The notes beneath the pieces were generated by a model, which worked only from the letters and a program-made list of their open reading frames with translations, was not told the origin of the DNA and did no database searches. The translations under genes were made by a program, and so were the position numbers. 64,000 nucleotides of DNA from RYN-230 sp963760405 (GTDB lineage: Bacteria; Actinomycetota; Actinomycetes; Streptosporangiales; Streptosporangiaceae). The stretch spans positions 372,001-436,000 of the forward strand of contig CAVXCV010000002.1 of NCBI GenBank assembly GCA_963760405.1, written 5' to 3'. Every line of letters starts with the position of its first letter. The first letter of the stretch is position 1. This document shows positions 51,093 through 60,039 of this stretch, piece after piece.

Positions 51093-51638
51093 ATGAGCCC
51101 AACGCGTGAGGGTCCGGCGACCCCGGTCGCTACGCTCCGCCGACCTCCGGTCCGCCAGTCGACCACGGTGCGCAGTGACGTCCAGCACACGTTCGAGGTG
51201 TTCGTGCGCACCATCGGCGTCTGGTGGCCGGTTGACCCGTTCTCCGCGGGCAAGGAGCGGGTACGCGACATCACGGTGCAACCGCGGGCCGGCGGCCGGG
51301 TCTATGAGACCTGGGACGACGGCACCGAGGTGGACTGGGGCGAACTGCTCGCCTGGGAGCCGCCCGCCCGGTTCGTGCTGACCTGGATCATGACGCCGGT
51401 GCCGACCGAGGTCGAGCTGTCCTTTACCGCGCTCGGCCCGGCGCTGACCCGGGTCACGGTCGACCACCGCGGCTGGGAGGCGCTCACCGAGGAGCAGCTG
51501 GCGCAGGACTGCGCGCTGCCCGGTGGCTACGCCAGCGGCGGGTACTCGGTCGGCTGGACCCGCATCCTGGACCGCTTCGCTGCCACACCGGGCCTGACGG
51601 AGCCCGGCGATCTGGAGGAATCCCGTGATGACCGCTGA
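51093..51638 (+). CDS. SRPBCC (AHSA1-type) domain protein
   Basis: A 181-aa protein with the START-like fold of the AHSA1 group: TVRSDVQHTFEVFVRTIGVW, GGRVYETWDDGTEVDWGEL, PPARFVLTWIM and VTVDHRGWEAL. These are often encoded beside ArsR repressors and may bind hydrophobic ligands. GAGGAGAACGA precedes the ATG. Its 3' end overlaps the next gene by 14 bases. Confidence 0.88.
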   Translation: MSPTREGPATPVATLRRPPVRQSTTVRSDVQHTFEVFVRTIGVWWPVDPFSAGKERVRDITVQPRAGGRVYETWDDGTEVDWGELLAWEPPARFVLTWIMTPVPTEVELSFTALGPALTRVTVDHRGWEALTEEQLAQDCALPGGYASGGYSVGWTRILDRFAATPGLTEPGDLEESRDDR

Positions 51639-51999
51639 CGCAGGCCCGATCCAGCTGGAGACCTATCAGTGCGGGCTGCTCCGGCGCACCCGGCAGTACC
51701 ACGACTTTGCCGACGATGAGCGGGAGCGGATATTCCGCGAGCACCTGGCCTACACGCTCGGCATGGTCGCCCGCGGCGACCAGCTGGCGGCCGGGCCGGT
51801 ACCTGACGGCCCGGCCGGGGACGAGGTGATCTGCGGGATCGGCCTGTACCAGAAGGACACGGTGGCGGACGTCCGCCAGCTACTGGAACAGGATCCCGGG
51901 GTGCGCCAGGGGCTCTACACCTTCGACGTGATGACCTGGCAGACCCCGAAAGGTTCACTAGCCTTCCCGCTGTCTGTCCCGGCGCAGCCGTCTCGCTGA
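51625..51999 (+). CDS. YciI-like protein
   Basis: A 124-aa protein. The pattern QLETYQCGLLRRT, then REHLAYTLGMVARGDQLAAGPV and a ferredoxin-like C-terminus with TFDVMTWQT, resembles the YciI superfamily, whose members have a His-Asp pair but mostly unknown reactions. It starts inside the SRPBCC gene (GTG 51625 or ATG 51628) and ends the operon. Confidence 0.75.
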   Translation: MMTADAGPIQLETYQCGLLRRTRQYHDFADDERERIFREHLAYTLGMVARGDQLAAGPVPDGPAGDEVICGIGLYQKDTVADVRQLLEQDPGVRQGLYTFDVMTWQTPKGSLAFPLSVPAQPSR

Positions 52000-52211
52000 C
52001 TGGGCTGCCCTGCCGGACCCGCCTACCCGCGGACGCAGCCCGGCCCGGGGCAGAGCCGTCGCCGGGCCTGGACTGCGCCCGGCCCGCCTTCGCGGTCAGC
52101 CGATGACCACAGGTGGGGCAGTGCGCCGCAGGCCCTCGCCGCCGGGCCGCCCAGACAGCCGCCGCGATGAGCGCGACCATTCCCCCGGCGACGGCCGGTC
52201 GGCCCGACGGC

Positions 52212-52571
52212 TCACGCCAGTCCCCCGGCCAGCCCTGGCATACCCGGCGCACTCGCGCGCCGGGCCAGCCGGTGCTGCGCGGCCTCGGCGTTGCGGTGCA
52301 GCCGCTGCGCTTCCTCGGCCAGCATGCCCGCGCCCGCCTCGGTCAGCCGGTAGTAGCGGCGCAGCCGGCCGTCTACCACCTCTTCGCGGTCGGGCTCGAC
52401 CAGGCCCTCATCGCCCAGCCGGTCCAGCGCCCCGTACAGCGTCCCGGGGCGCAGCGACAGCCGCCCCTCGGACAGGGTGTCAACCTCGCCGATGATCGCG
52501 TAACCATGCAGTGGCTGCGGCGCCAGCGCGGCCAGGATCAGGAACGTAGGCTCACGCAGCGGATCACTCAT
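52212..52571 (-). CDS. PadR-family transcriptional regulator
   Basis: A 119-aa regulator with the PadR winged helix: EPTFLILAALAPQPLHGYAI, LSLRPGTLYGALDRL and RRYYRLTEAG. It also has the helical C-terminus used for dimerisation. The start at 52571 (MSDPLREP) has a TATATT box seven bases upstream. PadR proteins usually repress a nearby transporter or membrane gene; none adjoins it clearly here. Confidence 0.9.
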   Translation of the reverse strand: MSDPLREPTFLILAALAPQPLHGYAIIGEVDTLSEGRLSLRPGTLYGALDRLGDEGLVEPDREEVVDGRLRRYYRLTEAGAGMLAEEAQRLHRNAEAAQHRLARRASAPGMPGLAGGLA

Positions 52572-52578
52572 GGCCCGG

Positions 52579-52584
52579 AATATA
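52579..52584 (-). promoter_or_regulatory. -10 box of a probable leaderless PadR transcript
   Basis: On the minus strand TATATT ends seven bases before the ATG at 52571, with no ribosome site between. Confidence 0.5.
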
Positions 52585-52696
52585 TCGGCAGCGAATGTAT
52601 CCTGGCAACCATCCACTCAACCGCGGCCCGTCCGCCGTCCTGACTCCGTCCTCCTCATCCCCCGCGCCCCGGCGCAGCGCAAGCCACCCCAAATTC

Positions 52697-52885
52697 CTCG
52701 CCCCACCAGCACCACGACTCGCCCCACCCAGCACAACAACTCGCCCCACCCAGCACAACGACTCGCCCCACCCAGCACAACAACTCGCCACCCAGCACCA
52801 CGACTCGCCCCACCCAGCACAACAACTCGCCCCACCCAGCACAACAACTCGCGGCACCCAGCACCACGACTCACCCCACCAGCAC
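52697..52885. repeat. 22-bp tandem repeat array (about nine units)
   Basis: The unit CTCGCCCCACCCAGCACAAC (plus two bases AA or GA) is repeated about nine times with slight length and base changes. It has few A/T-poor words in common with nearby genes, and every frame through it gives low-complexity peptides. It is non-coding and may be a slippage-prone minisatellite or a dispersed repeat. Confidence 0.85.
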
Positions 52886-53079
52886 TACGAGTCGCGTTGA
52901 TCATGGACTGCGCCCACTCTTCACGTGCTCCAGTCATGATCACGAGTGGTTTGTCCGGAATTGTCTTTAGGGAACGCGTGAAAAGAACTCATTCCGCATG
53001 GATGGCACGAATACTGGGGCGGCGTTGGTGGCACTCGCTCCACGGGCCAGGCTCTTGCCTGCCTCGGCGTCCGCTTCTA

Positions 53080-53095
53080 GACTGAACGTTCAGTC
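53080..53095. promoter_or_regulatory. TetR-type operator upstream of the aminotransferase gene
   Basis: GACTGAACGTTCAGTC is a perfect 16-bp palindrome. It begins inside a likely -10 box TAGACT (53079-53084), with TTGCCT 18 bases upstream as a possible -35. Nearly the same site occurs at 60065 and a weaker one at 54707. Confidence 0.75.
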
Positions 53096-53115
53096 AGTAT
53101 GAAGGAGCGCACCCC

Positions 53116-54615
53116 GTGCCCAGTCAGCAGGACAGCCCGCCGCGCCACCCGGACATCTCGCACCACCTGGATACCTCGCACGACCCAGTTGCCGCACCCC
53201 ACCTGGACGCCGCACCCCACGCGTCGCCCCGCCCGGACGCGTCGCTCTCCAGCAACCAGACCGGCCCGGCCGCCGACCTCCAGGAGGTCATCACCCAGCA
53301 GGAGAAGATCTTCACCGACCGGCAGCCCGAGTCCGCGCGGATGGCCGCCCGGGCCCGCCGCAGCCTGGCCGGCGGAGTGACCTCCAGCTGGCAGATCACC
53401 ATGCCGCAGCCGGTCTGGCTGAGCCACGGCGCCGGATCCAAGATCTACGACGTGGACGGCAACGAGTACGTGGACCTGCACGGCGGCTACGGCGCGGCCC
53501 TGGCCGGCCATGCCCATCCCGCCATCGTGGAAGCCGTGCGCAGCCAGGCCGGGCTGGGCACGCACTTCGCCCAGCCCACCCGGAACGCGGTGGCGGTCGG
53601 GGAGGAGCTCAGCCGGCGGTTCGGCCTGCCGCTGTGGCGTTTCGGCAACTCGGGCACCGAGGCCACCATGGATGCCGTCCACCTGATGCGCTCGATCACC
53701 GGCCGGGACCTGATCATCAAGGTGGAGGGCTGCTACCACGGCCACCACGACTCCGTGCAGGTCTCGGTGACTCCCGGGGCCGACGACGTCGGCCCGGCGG
53801 ACAGTCCCGCGCAGGTGCCCGCGAGCAGCGGCATCCCGCAAGCGATCATGCGGCTCACCCTGGTCGCCCGGTTCAACGACCTGGCCAGCGTGGCCCGGCT
53901 GCTCGACGAGCACCCCGGCCAGGTCGCCGGGATGATCATCGAGCCGATCATGATGAACGCGGGCATCATCCTGCCCGAGCCGGGATACCTGGCCAGCCTC
54001 AAGGACCTGCTGCATTCCCGCGGCGCGCTGCTCACCTTCGACGAGGTGAAGACCGGGCTCACGGCCGGCCCTGGCGGCGCTACCGGGCTGACCGGGGTGA
54101 CCCCGGACATCATCTGCCTGGCCAAGGCCATCGGCGGTGGCGTCGCCATCGCGGCGGTCGGCGGCACCGCGGCGGTCATGGAGCACGTGGCCGACGACGG
54201 CTACGAGATGGTCGGCACCTTCAACGGCAACCCGCTCGCCGTCGCCGCCTGCCGGGCGATGCTCACCGAGGTCGCCACCCCCGAGGCCTACCAGCGGATC
54301 GACGCGCTGCGCCAGCGCGCCGTGGCTGGCCTGGAACTGGAGATCGCGCGGACTAGGCTCGCGGCGCACGTCGTCTCGGCCGGCGCCAAGGGCTGCGTGG
54401 TGTTCTCCCCGGAGCCGGTCCGGGACTACCGCGGCTTCCTGACCGTGGATGACCGGTACAGTCACGCGCACTGGCTCTTCCAGCACAACCGGGGGGTCTT
54501 CCTGCCACCCTGGGGCAAGATCGAGCAATGGCTGATCTCGGTCCAGCACAGCGAGCGGGATATCGACCTGTTCGTGACGAACTTCGCCACTTTCGCAGCT
54601 GCCGTCACCAGCTGA
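53116..54615 (+). CDS. Class III PLP-dependent aminotransferase
   Basis: A 499-aa enzyme. The core (about residues 70-490) has SRRSLAGGVTSSW-type opening, the PLP-phosphate contact GNSGTEATMDAVHL, FDEVKTGL with the cofactor Asp, and the Schiff-base Lys in CLAKAIGGG. It is nearest to the glutamate-1-semialdehyde/omega-aminotransferase group. Beside a polyamine transporter, an amine or amino-acid donor is likely, but the substrate is not known. The first 55 residues are an unusual His/Pro/Asp-rich extension. GTG at 53116; a later start would give the usual family length of about 440. Confidence 0.9.
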   Translation: MPSQQDSPPRHPDISHHLDTSHDPVAAPHLDAAPHASPRPDASLSSNQTGPAADLQEVITQQEKIFTDRQPESARMAARARRSLAGGVTSSWQITMPQPVWLSHGAGSKIYDVDGNEYVDLHGGYGAALAGHAHPAIVEAVRSQAGLGTHFAQPTRNAVAVGEELSRRFGLPLWRFGNSGTEATMDAVHLMRSITGRDLIIKVEGCYHGHHDSVQVSVTPGADDVGPADSPAQVPASSGIPQAIMRLTLVARFNDLASVARLLDEHPGQVAGMIIEPIMMNAGIILPEPGYLASLKDLLHSRGALLTFDEVKTGLTAGPGGATGLTGVTPDIICLAKAIGGGVAIAAVGGTAAVMEHVADDGYEMVGTFNGNPLAVAACRAMLTEVATPEAYQRIDALRQRAVAGLELEIARTRLAAHVVSAGAKGCVVFSPEPVRDYRGFLTVDDRYSHAHWLFQHNRGVFLPPWGKIEQWLISVQHSERDIDLFVTNFATFAAAVTS

Positions 54616-54706
54616 GGAATTTACGTTTCGGTCAGGTTTCGCCCGTTGAGTACCTCTTTTGCCCGAGCCCCACTGGGCCTATGCTGTCGCAATAACATGG
54701 ACGGCT

Positions 54707-54722
54707 GACCGACTGTTCAGTC
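54707..54722. promoter_or_regulatory. Imperfect TetR-type operator upstream of the ABC transporter genes
   Basis: GACCGACTGTTCAGTC matches 13 of 16 bases of the operator at 53080. It has one intact TTCAGTC half-site. It lies 30-40 bases past a possible -10 (TATGCT, 54680-54685). Confidence 0.55.
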
Positions 54723-54812
54723 AGGACCACAGGCAGGACCACAGGCAGGACCACAGGCAGGACCACAGGCAGGACCAGGCAGGACCAGCGCCAGGCAGGA
54801 CCACGGCAGGAG
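54722..54812. repeat. 12-bp tandem repeat in the leader of the ABC operon
   Basis: Four exact copies of CAGGACCACAGG (54722-54769) are followed by degenerate copies. The array starts directly at the operator and ends just before the ribosome site of the binding-protein gene. Confidence 0.85.
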
Positions 54813-54829
54813 CAGGAAGAAGCGAGCTG

Positions 54830-56100
54830 GTGCATCCGCGAGAAGGCTGGCCAACGGACGGGTCCCGCCCGCCCCTGTTCTCCCGGCGCGTCTCAAGGCG
54901 CAGTTTCCTGGCCCGCGGCGCGGGGCCGGCCTGGCCGCCCTCGCGGGTGGCGGCCTGCTGAACGCCTGCGCACCTGCCCTGGCCGGCTCGGGCCAGGTGC
55001 CGCTGCCGCGCCCGGGCAACCCGGTGACCTGGCCGGTCTTCCACGACAACAAGCCGATCGCCAGCGGGCTGGCCCCGGAGACCGGGGCGACCCTGCAGAT
55101 CTACAACTGGGTCGCCTACGTCAACCAGGCCTGCCTGAATCACTTCGCCAAGAAGTACAACTGCAAGGTCCAGCTGACTACGTTCAACACGATGGACGAG
55201 GCTCTGTCCAAGCTGCGCAGCGGGCTGTCGTTCGACGTGTTCATGGGTGTGACCGTGGACGTGCTCGGCCAGCTCATCGAGTCCAAGCTGATCCAGCCGC
55301 TGAACCACAGCTACCTGCCGAACATCAGCCAGGCCTGGCCGGACTTCGCCAACCCGTTCTACGACCAGCACTGGCAGTACACCAGCCCGTACACGATCTA
55401 CACCACCGGCATGGCGTGGCGCAAAGACCTGGTGCACGAGAACCCGTACGCGATGCGCAACCCGTGGGCGATGCCGTGGCAATCCAAGTACAAAGGCAAG
55501 GTGGCCATCCTCGACGACTACCGCGAGGGGATCAGCCTGGGCCTGATGAAGAACGGGATCTTCGACCTGAACACCACCGACCCGGCCCAGATCGCCCTGT
55601 CCCGGCAGTCCCTGGAGGAGCTGTCCAGCCTGGTCAACGTGCACATCGACAACAACGACTACACCGAGGTCCCCAACGGGCAGGTCTGGATCCATCACGC
55701 GTGGTCAGGCGATATGGCGTCGGCGCAGTACTACATGCCCAAGGGTGTGCCGGTGGAGACGGTGGGCTACTGGTTCCCCACCGACGGCCGGGGACCCGTG
55801 GCCAACGACACCAACACGGTGCTGCGCTCGGCCAGTAACCCGGTGCTCGCCCACCTGTTCCTGAACTACCTGCTCGACCTGCCGAACGTGCTGGAGAACA
55901 TCAGCTTCAACGGCTACATGCAGCCGCTGAACGAAGTCACCCCGCAGCGCCTGGTCAAGGAGAAGCTGCTGCCGAAGAGCCTGATATCCACCGCGGTGCT
56001 GCCGTCTTACTTCCGGCGCGGGGTCGGCGAATTCCAGTTGCCGGTGGACGCGGACGCGCTCTGGCAGCAGGCCTGGCTCGTCGTCAGCAACGGGATCTAG
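54830..56100 (+). CDS. Polyamine-type ABC transporter substrate-binding lipoprotein (frame broken near 54920)
   Basis: The GTG at 54830 starts a Tat-type signal peptide with SRRSFLARG. Near 54915-54930 the frame is lost. Shifting by one base gives LAALAGGGLLNACAP, with lipobox LNAC, and then the intact mature protein (VPLPRPGNPVTWPVF onward, about 360 aa). The binding domain resembles PotD/PotF: LQIYNWVAYVNQACLNHF, FDVFMGVT and NEVTPQRLV. It captures a polyamine or related cation for the PotB/C-type permeases that follow. The mature part alone, from about 54997, is uninterrupted to 56100. Confidence 0.9.
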
Positions 56101-56108
56101 GTGAGGCC

Positions 56109-57062
56109 ATGACAGCACAGGCGGCGCAGCCGCGGGCTACGGCGCGACAGGCCGGCCGGTCGGATTCCAGCCGGCAGGGCAGGCTGTTCTGGGTGCTGCT
56201 GGCTCTGCCCGGCATCCTCTGGCTCACCCTGCTGTTCATCGTGCCGTTCTACGCGATGCTGGCCATCGCCATGGGCCAGCTGAACCGGCTCTTCGAATCC
56301 CCGGTCGCCGTCTGGAACCCGTTCGCCTGGAGTTCCGCCAACGTCATCAACGTGTGGCACGACCTGGTCGGCAGCACCTCGTTCGCCGGCCCGATCGTGC
56401 TCCGGACGATCGTCTACGTGGCGCTCGCCTCGCTGCTGTCGCTGGTGATCGCCTACCCGGCGGCCTACTTCGTGGCCCGCTTCGCCGGGCAGCGCAAGGC
56501 GCTGTTCCTCATCCTGCTGATCGCGCCGTTCTGGATCAGCTACATGATGCGCATGCTCGCCTGGATCGGCCTGCTGGAGACTAACGGCTACGTCAACAAG
56601 GCGCTGTCCGCTATGGGTCTCATCTCCCAGCCGATCAACTGGCTCGGCGGGAAGTGGTTCACCGTCGTGCTCGGCCTGGTCTACGGCTACATCCCGTACC
56701 TGATCCTGGTGCTGTACGCCGGCCTGGACCGGATCGACCCGGCGCTCATCGAGGCCGGACGTGATCTTGGCCTGAACCGGGTGCGCACCTTCATCCGGGT
56801 CACCTTGCCGCTGTCCAGGCAGCCCATCCTGACTGGCATGCTCATCATCGTGCTGCCGATGATCGGCGACTACTACACCAACCAGCTCCTCTCCGGCACG
56901 GCGAGCACGTCCATGGTGGGCAACCTGATCGCGGGGCAGCTCGGCACGCCCGGCCTCGAAGGGCAGGGCGCGGTGCTGTCCCTGCTGGTCCTGCTGGTCC
57001 TGCTGGTACCGATGATCTACTACGTACTGGCGACGAACAGATCGACGCGGGAGGCGGCGTGA
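56109..57062 (+). CDS. PotB-type ABC transporter permease
   Basis: A 317-aa protein with six helices. The first is LFWVLLALPGILWLTLLFIVPF, and the EAA-type loop, which contacts the ATPase, is DPALIEAGRDLGLNRVRTFIRVTLP. It matches spermidine/putrescine permeases. It follows the binding-protein gene by 8 bases and overlaps the next permease (GTGA at 57059-57062). Confidence 0.93.
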   Translation: MTAQAAQPRATARQAGRSDSSRQGRLFWVLLALPGILWLTLLFIVPFYAMLAIAMGQLNRLFESPVAVWNPFAWSSANVINVWHDLVGSTSFAGPIVLRTIVYVALASLLSLVIAYPAAYFVARFAGQRKALFLILLIAPFWISYMMRMLAWIGLLETNGYVNKALSAMGLISQPINWLGGKWFTVVLGLVYGYIPYLILVLYAGLDRIDPALIEAGRDLGLNRVRTFIRVTLPLSRQPILTGMLIIVLPMIGDYYTNQLLSGTASTSMVGNLIAGQLGTPGLEGQGAVLSLLVLLVLLVPMIYYVLATNRSTREAA

Positions 57063-58009
57063 CCACGACAAGCGTCCCGGCGCATGCGGCCGGCCAGGCT
57101 GCGACCGCCACCCGCAGCGGCCTGCGGCGGCTGATCCCGCGGCGCAACCCCTGGGGGCACCCATGGTTTCTGGAGGGCTTCACCTGGCTCTACCTGATCT
57201 GGTCCCTGGTGCCGCTCGGCATCGCGGTGCTGTTCTCGTTCAACAACGGGAAATCGCAGAGCGTCTGGCAGGGTTTCTCCTGGCGGTGGTACTTCGCCGA
57301 CCCGGTCAACTCCGTCCTGCACAACCCGCAGCTGCATGCGTCAGTGATCCAGACCGTACGGCTGTCCGTCTTCACCACGCTCATCGCGGTGCCGCTCGGG
57401 GTCGCGTTCGCGCTGGGCATCAACCGCTGGCGCGGGCCTGTCCCCTCGACCTTCAACTTCGTCATGATCCTGTCCTTCGTCATCCCGGAGCTGATCTTCG
57501 GCGTGGCGATGTTCTTCGTCTTCACCGTGCTGTTCACCTCGGTGCACCTGGGCACGCTGGCCGAGGTGCTGGGCCTGGTCACCTGGAACGTGAGCTGGCC
57601 GGCCATCATCGTGCAGGCCCGGCTGGTCACGCTCGGGCGGCAGTACGAGGAGGCCGCCGCTGACCTCGGCGCCAACCAGTGGCAGACGATGCGCCGGGTG
57701 CTGTTGCCACTGCTCGGCCCGGCCATCTTCGCCAGCGCCGTGCTGGTCTTCTCCGGGGTGATCGACGACTTCGTGATCGTCGACCTGCTGTCCTCGAACG
57801 CGGGCAACACCCCGATGTCCGTGATCATCTACTCCACCCAGCACGGCGGCAACGGCGGCCCGGCGCTCAACGCGCTCGGCACCATCATGCTGGCCATGTC
57901 GCTGGTCATCGCGCTGCTCGGCTACCTCGGCTACCGGTGGGCGACCCGCGGCGAACGGGGCAGCCGGATCGGCGCGCTGACCACCATCGCGGGCAGCGAA
58001 GGCGGCTGA
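57059..58009 (+). CDS. PotC-type ABC transporter permease
   Basis: A 316-aa protein with six helices. It has the opening FTWLYLIWSLVPLGIAVLFSF and the EAA loop RQYEEAAADLGANQWQTMRRVLLPLL. It forms the channel with the PotB-type protein. A GTG start overlaps the PotB stop. The ATPase gene is convergent, beginning at 59144 and ending 14 bases from this stop. Confidence 0.93.
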   Translation: MTTTSVPAHAAGQAATATRSGLRRLIPRRNPWGHPWFLEGFTWLYLIWSLVPLGIAVLFSFNNGKSQSVWQGFSWRWYFADPVNSVLHNPQLHASVIQTVRLSVFTTLIAVPLGVAFALGINRWRGPVPSTFNFVMILSFVIPELIFGVAMFFVFTVLFTSVHLGTLAEVLGLVTWNVSWPAIIVQARLVTLGRQYEEAAADLGANQWQTMRRVLLPLLGPAIFASAVLVFSGVIDDFVIVDLLSSNAGNTPMSVIIYSTQHGGNGGPALNALGTIMLAMSLVIALLGYLGYRWATRGERGSRIGALTTIAGSEGG

Positions 58010-58022
58010 CCCGGCCCAGCTC

Positions 58023-59144
58023 TCAGCTAACCGCCAGCTCGTCGTCTGCGGGCGCGACGTCCGCGGCCGTGCCGCGCAGCACGCGCAGCGCATCCGGGGC
58101 GAGGAATACGTGCACCGGGGTGCCCTGGGCGAGGTGCTCCGGCGGGGCACCGTCGTTCTGCACCAGGGCCTGGAGCTGCGCCCCGGCCGCCAGCCGCAGC
58201 ATGACCTGGGTGGCCGCGCCGAGGAAGACCATCCGCTCGACCATGGCCGGCACCCGGTTCGGCCCGGCGGAGCCGTGCTCCTCGATGCGCACCCGCTCCG
58301 GCCGGATCACCGCGTGCGCGGTGCCCAGGCCGTCCACATCGGCACGCTCCACGTCAAGGGCTGACTCGCCCACCTTGACGCAGCACTGCCGGCCCGGGCC
58401 GCGCTCCACCACGTCCACCTGCATCAGGTTCGACACCCCGAGGAAGTCGGCCACATACGTGTCCGCGGGCTCCTCGTAGATCTCCCGCGGCTCGCCGATC
58501 TGCACGATCTTCCCGGAGTTCATCACCGCCAGCCGGTCGGACATGGTCAGCGCTTCTTCCTGGTCGTGCGTGACGTAGAGGAAGGTGATCCCGACCCGCT
58601 CCTGGAGCGCCTTGAGCTCCACCTTGAGCGACCGGCGCAGCTTGGCGTCCAGCGCGCCGAGCGGCTCATCCAGCAGCAGCACCGCCGGGCCGAGCACCAG
58701 GGCCCGGGCCAGGGCCACCCGCTGCTGCTGGCCACCGGACAGGGCACCAGGCCGGCGCTTCTCGAACGAGCGCAGCTCGACCAGGTCCAGCGCCTCGTAG
58801 ACGCGGCGGGCCGTCTCGCCCTTGTCCAGCTTCTGGTAGCGCAGGCCAAAGGCCACGTTGTCGAACACGGTGAGGAACGGGAACAGCGCGTAGCTCTGGA
58901 AGACAGTGTTGACGTTGCGCTTGTGCGGCGGCACCCCGGACATATCGGTCCCGTCGAGCAGGATGCGGCCGGAGGTGGGCTGCTCGAACCCGGCGATCAG
59001 GCGCAGCGTGGTCGTCTTGCCGCAGCCCGAGGGCCCGAGCAGGGAGAAGAACTCACCGCTGTCCACGGCCAGGTCGATGTTGTCCACGGCGACGTCCGTG
59101 AACCGCTTGGTCAGCGAGACCAGCTGGATGTGTCCACCGGGCAC
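58023..59144 (-). CDS. PotA-type ABC transporter ATPase
   Basis: A 373-aa ATPase with Walker A GPSGCGKTT, Q-loop VFQSYALFP, signature LSGGQQQRVALARAL, Walker B LLLDEPLGALD and switch His in VTHDQEEAL. The C-terminal TOBE-type domain (about residues 285-360) fits polyamine and iron importers. GTG at 59144 has GAGGAGG upstream. It is encoded on the opposite strand from its permeases, which is unusual, and shares that strand with the TetR gene 28 bases upstream. Confidence 0.95.
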   Translation of the reverse strand: MPGGHIQLVSLTKRFTDVAVDNIDLAVDSGEFFSLLGPSGCGKTTTLRLIAGFEQPTSGRILLDGTDMSGVPPHKRNVNTVFQSYALFPFLTVFDNVAFGLRYQKLDKGETARRVYEALDLVELRSFEKRRPGALSGGQQQRVALARALVLGPAVLLLDEPLGALDAKLRRSLKVELKALQERVGITFLYVTHDQEEALTMSDRLAVMNSGKIVQIGEPREIYEEPADTYVADFLGVSNLMQVDVVERGPGRQCCVKVGESALDVERADVDGLGTAHAVIRPERVRIEEHGSAGPNRVPAMVERMVFLGAATQVMLRLAAGAQLQALVQNDGAPPEHLAQGTPVHVFLAPDALRVLRGTAADVAPADDELAVS

Positions 59145-59172
59145 CGGACCAACCTCCTCAGATCACTACCGC

Positions 59173-59877
59173 TCAGCTGGCGGCGGGCGACTCCTGCACG
59201 GCACGGGCACCAGCGTCCCGGGTGGCTGCCCCCGCCGGGGCACCGGGCCGCCGTCCCGTCCACTCGAACCCCAGCTGGCTGGCGACGAACCGCATGCTCA
59301 GCTCGAACGCGCGGCCAGCGGCCACCGAGGGGTCCTCCAGCGCGACCTGGATCGCCATCCCGTCCAGCAGGGCGGACAGGGTCACGGCGAAGTCCTCGGC
59401 GTTCACCGGGCCGAACTCGCCCGCTTCCTGGCCCGCCAGGACCAGCTCGATGATGGTCTCGCGCCAGCGCTCGTCGAACTTCTGCCGGACGCCCGCCACC
59501 TCGGGCAGCCGCACCGACTGCGCCCACAGGTCGAGCCAGAGCTGCCACGAGCTGGTGGGCTCGCCCTCCACTTCCACCATGAAGTTCATGGCGACCAGCT
59601 CCTCCAGCCGCCCGGCCGCGCTGGGGATGGCCGCCATCCGCCGGGTCCCGGCTTCGTACCAGGTGTCCTCGGCGTACCGCAGCGCCTCGGTCAGCAGCTG
59701 GTCCTTGGTCTTGAAGTAGTAGATGACCAGGGCTGGGCTGGTGCCGGCCCGGTCCGCTACGTCGGCGATCCTGGTCTCCGGGAACCCGCGCTCCTCGATC
59801 ACCTCGATCGCCGCGCGCAGCATCTGCACCCGGCGCTGGTCGGCAGTATCGGCCGCGCCGCCACCGCGATCATTCAT
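59173..59877 (-). CDS. TetR-family repressor, likely of the amine cluster
   Basis: A 234-aa regulator. The HTH is RRVQMLRAAIEVIEERGFPE with SPALVIYYFKTKDQLLTEAL, which resembles BetI-like repressors. The C-terminal ligand pocket contains many aromatic residues (SSWQLWLDLWAQSV). The ATG at 59877 (MNDRGGG) is preferred; 59904 is possible. It sits between the transporter and catabolic genes, and three GACTGAAC..TTCAGTC palindromes lie near their promoters, so it is the likely repressor released by an amine or its product. Confidence 0.9.
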   Translation of the reverse strand: MNDRGGGAADTADQRRVQMLRAAIEVIEERGFPETRIADVADRAGTSPALVIYYFKTKDQLLTEALRYAEDTWYEAGTRRMAAIPSAAGRLEELVAMNFMVEVEGEPTSSWQLWLDLWAQSVRLPEVAGVRQKFDERWRETIIELVLAGQEAGEFGPVNAEDFAVTLSALLDGMAIQVALEDPSVAAGRAFELSMRFVASQLGFEWTGRRPGAPAGAATRDAGARAVQESPAAS

Positions 59878-60039
59878 GCGGACATCCTCGCCCACTCTGC
59901 CCATCGGCGGGGCCTATTCAGCAGCCCTGCCCGTGCTCTTCGCCCGGGACGCATGCACCCGCCCCGGACGCCCGGCGGGACGCACTCACCCGCCGCGCTC
60001 GCGCCCTGCCGTGGAACGGATTCACCCGGCCCGCCCCTC

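Larger units (their letters stand above)
52572..53079. other. Intergenic region with tandem repeats
   Basis: This 500-base gap holds the PadR promoter (52579-52584), a 22-bp repeat array (52697-52885), sequence with the inverted words GATCATG/CATGATC (about 52899-52941), and at its right end the promoter and operator of the aminotransferase gene. No gene is evident. Confidence 0.6.

Noticed and set aside
51984..52252. Possible minus-strand small protein with one helix and a CPTCG zinc ribbon downstream of PadR
   Set aside because: The short reading (MVALIAAAVWAARR, HCPTCGHRL) is suggestive, but the frame runs on antisense through the YciI-like gene and no end or conserved length can be set. 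I could not support it as a gene.
52697..52885. CRISPR array
   Set aside because: Units are directly adjacent, about 22 bp, without unique spacers, and no cas genes are near.
59173..59904. TetR start at 59904
   Set aside because: The nine extra residues (MGRVGEDVR) are possible, but the ATG at 59877 fits the family better, and the distance to the HTH is already long.
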